From the NCBI RefSeq assembly GCF_029227915.1, contig NC_079875.1, positions 24,934,001 through 24,994,000 of the forward strand: 60,000 nt of DNA, read 5' to 3'. Position numbers and translations under genes: made by a program. Source of the stretch: Hydractinia symbiolongicarpus (lineage: Eukaryota; Cnidaria; Hydrozoa; Anthoathecata; Hydractiniidae). The stretch's first letter is position 1. Every line of letters begins with the position of its first letter. The notes beneath the pieces are model-generated. The model was given only the letters and a program-made list of their open reading frames with translations. It had not been told where the DNA came from and did no database searches. Positions 44,122 to 60,000 of the stretch are shown in pieces.

Positions 44122-46627
44122 ACAGAGTTGCATGACTTTAATAATTCTATCAAGCATGTATCAATCATATTGTATTTAGTAAATAATTTTTGAGCACTCT
44201 GTCCCCAAAAAAGATATATATTTGTAGTTTAGAAATTTAGCTCTAAATATCGTCTCTCAAAGGCACTGGATTTTAATGTATTTAAAGACTTTACTATATA
44301 TAAAATATAATATACCATATAAAAATGTTTTCTGTTTCTTTTTAGATTGCGTACAATGAGAGCGAGAGATGTTATCTTTTAATACGTGAGATAAAAAGAA
44401 GAAAGCGAAACCTCATCCCGCGTTGTTATTGTTTTTCTGTCAAAAACTTGAAGCTGTTTTATAAATCTTGATAAAGTTAATAATTTGTTTTCGTTTCTGT
44501 AGATTGTTTGTTTTTGTTTATTGTTTCCCGTGAGTTTACAAAATTTATTGCAGCAGATTCATTGGCTTCAAGAAATCGGTTTTCATAACTAGTGCCGTTA
44601 TTTCTAAGTGAAAAAAAACACATGCTGCTTCGTTCGCCTTCTTGTCTCCGAAAGTCTCTATTATTATCTGCGTTTCGAGTATTATTTTCCGGTTGAAAGA
44701 GTGTACCTTACGATGCGCATTCGTGACATTTTCGCACACTACGGATTGTACAACTCGATGTATTGCATTTCTTTCAAAATAAGGGTTTTAACTTTATAAA
44801 AGTATAACCATGCATGGATTTTTAGCGCTAAAAGCTTCATCAATGTTGAATTTACGTCGGCCACCACTGTCAATATTGCGATTATTATCAATATTTAATT
44901 TTATAATTCTGTGAAAAAGAGGTTTTACGAAATTTCTTAGTTATCGTTTATGTTTAGTTTCGCGCGATCTAAATTTCTCGTACCTTCTTAAAAGAAATAT
45001 TCCGCATATATATATTGTATTTTTGCCAAAAAATCACTACTTTTGCACAACGAGTTGTTGTTGTTCCGCGGCAAGTTTATTTTACAACCTCGTCCCCAGG
45101 GTTTTCTACGTCTATGATATTCAGTTTTGGTGTATTTCCCAGATATCAGTTGCAGTAAGATGTTAGTACCTCGCCGTATTATATCAAAGAGAAACAACAC
45201 CACTAGGGTCAACTATTGGCTAGTTTCGATTTTGCTTGCAAGTTGCGTAATGCTTCGCAGCCTTTTTTTAATTTCTAGTTTTGATGTAATAAATTGTTAA
45301 AAAAAGGTCTGTGGAATTTCAACGTTGTAATCTGGCACCATGTTGGTCTCTTATTGCATTGATGTTTATTAGCAGTAAGCTGGGGAATTCCCCGGAAATC
45401 ATGGTATGCTGAACTATTATCTCTATAAGCAAAAAGTACTTGGCATTAGTGACATCATGTCAATAATCTTATTTTTAAAAAACATCTAGTTTCCAACTAC
45501 TAAAAGTGCATTTCGAAAGTTTGATCAGAAATATTATAGTGTTTCATTTTTTCTGAAATATTACCATCTCAAGCAGGCTTAATGAACTGTTTTACTTTCA
45601 AATATCATTATCTTATATCGCTTTGTTCAAACTACTTCTATTCTAATTAAAATTTTAGAAAAAATAGCTTTATTTCTCTGCAAATAGAGTTTATTTCTTT
45701 CAAAAGAGGGGTTTATCTTCAAGCTCATATTACTTAAAAGCGCATCAACATCAACAAAGCAAAAAGAGTTGGTAATAAAGTTTATCATTTAAAAACGAAA
45801 GTTGATTCATGCTAAGGAATTGATAACAAAAATAGTCGATCCAAAATCAATTACAATAATTATTCTCCAAGGTAACACGCACGTCAAACATAGAAAACAG
45901 TACGAGGAATTGTAGTGCAAATACATAGGGACTTCCCCTGCGTACGTTTATATGATTACTGGCAGTAAGTAAAGGTTAGAATACATGAGGAGATCGAACA
46001 CAACATATGTATGGTGAGAAAGCATTGTTATATAGATATTTATTGAATTTGGGCTTCATGGTGAAACTCTTAGTCGCGGTGAAGCTTTGTCAGTTTCAAA
46101 AGTGTCAGACACTGTTATTTTATATACGCTTTTTGCGTTTATTGTCACCCATTTATTAGTCATGCAGTGGCTTGATTGTATTGCGCTGTTTAACCGACCA
46201 GGTCCAATTCCTACTCGTGTTTTAAAAGTCGGCATATATTTATATATATACTGATCACAAGAACGAAGTTTCAATCAGTCGATAAACGGATAAACAGAAA
46301 TGAAATAGTTTTAAATTTCTGCGAACTTTTTTTAAATAATTTGATAAAACTTTTTGTATCGTTTCTTTCATTCTCATATTTCTTCGTTTAAGAGCACTCG
46401 GATGTTCAGAAAACATGTGAGATATTAGATGGCAATATAAGTAGTTTAGGAGTTTTGAGGACGTCAACATTGCGTAAACAAAAAACAGCCGTTGCCTAAT
46501 GTGTAGAGTTTGAAACGCTAATTTAAAAAATGTATAAGAACATGTACTTTCATATTAGTTACACAATTCAAACAATCATGAAACCCTAACGCCTTTCCTC
46601 ACTTAAAGAAATAATTTCTTTTAGGAA
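44122..46627. other. Intergenic upstream of the adaptor gene
   Basis: No confident gene. A MITE-like piece lies at about 45060-45120 (cctcgtccccagggttttct). A box-A/box-B-like pair near 46160-46215 may be another weak SINE remnant. A single unit of the TGACGTCA repeat family lies at 46455-46550. The adaptor promoter and 5' UTR should be here but no TATA box stands out. Confidence 0.45.
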
Positions 46628-58426
<11,799 letters not shown>

Positions 58427-58430
58427 GGTT

Positions 58431-58596
58431 TGTAGTATTTGTATATAATCGGCGACCGTGAGAATTGTAGATATAGAACGTGGAGACGAAATAAATATGG
58501 CGGTATATTTTAATATAAGAATTCGTGTGTGTCACATAGTTGATCGGTCAGACTAATCTAGGTTCATCTTAGTCAGCTAGGTATTAGAACACTACA
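58431..58596 (+). repeat. 5' LTR of a Ty3/Gypsy element, 166 bp
   Basis: Bounded by TGTAGT and ACTACA, a perfect 6-bp inverted end. It contains AATAAA and a TATA-like tatattttaatat. A primer-binding-like ttggcgacgagga follows within a few bases. The 3' LTR lies outside the window, so identity and target duplication cannot be checked. Confidence 0.75.
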
Positions 58597-58682
58597 AATT
58601 GGCGACGAGGATGTGATTCGAGTTCATGAAAGTTTTAATAGAATTAGTTATCGAAACAAAAGCATAAAAAGTCAAAATCAGA

Positions 58683-60000
58683 ATGGCTACAGCTGCAATA
58701 CCAGTACAGTTGCCAGCATTAAGACAGTTTGACCCAAAAGGGGAGCCATCGACCTTAGCACAGCGTTGGGAGAAGTGGAGAAAAAGTTTTAGTTACTTTA
58801 TTGAGGCGTCTGGGATCGTAAATGATGGTCAAAAAAGAGCCACACTTCTGCACATGGCAGGAGAGGAAGTACAGCAAATCTTTGACACTTTACCCAATTC
58901 AGATGAAGCCACAACATTTCAACAAGCATTGACAAAGTTGAACGATCAATTCAATGTCAAGAAGAATGTACCATATGAAAGAATTATTTTCCACGAAGCA
59001 AAGCAAGAAAGTGGAGAATCAGTTGATGCATTTGTTACCAGACTGAGGAAGTTAGCACAATACTGTGAGTACACAAATCTGGATGATGAGATCAGAGATC
59101 AAGTCATCGCAAAATGTCGATCTTCAAAATTTCGCAAAAGGGTACTTCAGGAAACAGACTTGAATCTAGAGAAACTTTTAAGAATAGGAAGAGCTCTAGA
59201 ACAGTCAGCAAGTCAAACAAAGAAAATTGAAGAAAACGCATCAAGTGTAGGTGAAGTAAACACCATGATGAAAAGGAATCATTTCGGAAACAAACGAAAT
59301 TACAACAAAAACAATGGGAAGAAAGTCTATAATAAGAGTGACGATAGCAGAGACAGCAAAAAGTTCTACAACAATAACCCCTGTGGTAGATGTGGTATGA
59401 CGTCACACTCTAGCAAAGATTGTAGAATAACAAAAGGGAAAACGTGCAAGAAATGCAGTCTCATTGGACACTTTGCAAAATGCTGTAAAACAAAATTAGA
59501 CAGACAGAAACACAAAGTTAGAACCACAGAAGACAATGCAAGTGAAGAAGAGTCAAACTCAAGTGACGAAGATGATTGTTATGTATTCTGCATCAAGTCG
59601 AAAGATAAACCATTGTTCGAAATAGAGGTTCAAGAATCACCAATAACAATCCTTGTCGACAGTGGATCAACCTTAAATATTTTGGATTCAAAAACATTCA
59701 AAAAGATTGTTCCTGCACCGAAACTAGAAAAATGTTCTACAAAAATATATCCTTATCAAGGAAAAACACCATTGAAAGTCAGAGGAACATTCAAGGCAAA
59801 CACCAGGACTTCATATGGGAAAATAGCAAAACTGAAGTACTATGTAGTCGAAGGTGATGGAGGAGCATTATTAGGATTAAAAAGTGCGAAGATACTAGAT
59901 CTTATCAGAATTGGCCCACCAAATGTTGAATCTATTAATAACATGGACACAACACCTGTACAAATGCTACTGTCTAATGCAGAGAAAATCATCACAGATA
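58683..60000 (+). CDS. Gag-protease polyprotein, 3' partial
   Basis: Gag forms the particle and binds element RNA; the aspartic protease cuts the polyprotein. The frame opens at ATG 58683 (MATAAIPVQLPALRQFD) and has no stop in 439 codons. A retrotransposon Gag core lies at about residues 20-190 (ESVDAFVTRLRKLAQYC). Two zinc knuckles of the CX2CX4HX4C type start at about 234 (CGRCGMTSH) and 255 (CKKCSLIGH). An acidic linker (EEESNSSDEDD) follows, and the protease motif LVDSGST has its catalytic Asp at about residue 326. LLGL in the C-terminal part fits the protease fold end. The start is chosen as the first ATG after the primer-binding-like site. The intact frame suggests a recent insertion. 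Confidence 0.9.
   Translation, partial: MATAAIPVQLPALRQFDPKGEPSTLAQRWEKWRKSFSYFIEASGIVNDGQKRATLLHMAGEEVQQIFDTLPNSDEATTFQQALTKLNDQFNVKKNVPYERIIFHEAKQESGESVDAFVTRLRKLAQYCEYTNLDDEIRDQVIAKCRSSKFRKRVLQETDLNLEKLLRIGRALEQSASQTKKIEENASSVGEVNTMMKRNHFGNKRNYNKNNGKKVYNKSDDSRDSKKFYNNNPCGRCGMTSHSSKDCRITKGKTCKKCSLIGHFAKCCKTKLDRQKHKVRTTEDNASEEESNSSDEDDCYVFCIKSKDKPLFEIEVQESPITILVDSGSTLNILDSKTFKKIVPAPKLEKCSTKIYPYQGKTPLKVRGTFKANTRTSYGKIAKLKYYVVEGDGGALLGLKSAKILDLIRIGPPNVESINNMDTTPVQMLLSNAEKIITD

Larger units (their letters stand above)
58431..60000 (+). mobile_element. Ty3/Gypsy retrotransposon, runs off the window
   Basis: Short LTR, primer-binding-like site, then an open gag-protease frame with no stop to the end of the window. 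The order and motifs fit Ty3/Gypsy. Reverse transcriptase, RNase H and integrase would follow outside. Confidence 0.85.

Noticed and set aside
59104-59406. A minus-strand open frame of 100 codons
   Set aside because: It is the shadow of the intact gag frame on the plus strand.

Overview
The window looks like nuclear DNA of an early-branching metazoan, most likely a cnidarian. I cannot name the species. It is AT-rich, genes are split into many tiny exons with GT-AG introns, and most of the sequence is transposons of many classes in varied states of decay. There are no bacterial operons, no CRISPR array and no rRNA.

Layout. 0-5 kb: mostly non-coding, with one possible three-exon micro-gene (1425-2145) and MITE-like foldbacks. 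5.2-6.5 kb, minus strand: exons with fibronectin type III domains. 7.04-10.40 kb: a complete insertion with long terminal inverted repeats and a 12-13 bp target duplication. It is probably a Mutator-like element carrying an OTU-type protease domain and a SWIM-type zinc finger, with stops, frame breaks and no visible transposase core. 10.4-12.2 kb: unrecognised exon-like pieces. 13.4-15.7 kb, plus strand: an unrecognised gene of about ten mini-exons, mostly phase 1. 16.3-18.9 kb: a decayed KDZ-class transposase and a 66-bp satellite. 19.95-24.3 kb: a decayed Helitron that has lost both its HUH motif and a helicase motif. 25.5-26.5 kb: a 280-bp tandem repeat. 26.5-30.9 kb: a hAT transposase split by a second 5-bp-TSD hAT element. 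30.9-32.4 kb: two copies of a repeat carrying eight perfect TGACGTCA sites. 32.4-37.5 kb: a 2.4-kb direct duplication. 37.8-39.2 kb: a dead retrotransposon integrase. 39.9-40.3 kb: a 20-bp minisatellite. 41-46 kb: mostly non-coding DNA with SINE and MITE pieces.

The most important gene is at 46.6-58.4 kb on the plus strand. Twenty-three small exons join in consistent phase into a predicted 620-residue signalling adaptor with the order SH3, SH3-SH2, SH3-SH2, Tyr-rich tail. In both SH2 domains the phosphotyrosine-binding arginine of the FLVR motif is replaced (FLVW and FLVL). The two SH3-SH2 modules have matching exon sizes and phases, so they arose by internal duplication. The tail carries a PxxPxK motif and a YxxM motif. 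This looks like a pseudo-SH2 scaffold and is the best candidate for something undescribed.

An intact-looking Ty3/Gypsy retrotransposon (166-bp LTR, gag, two zinc knuckles, protease) starts four bases after the adaptor stop codon and runs off the window.

All exon models come from reading splice sites and phases by eye. Family names rest on motif recognition, with no database search.
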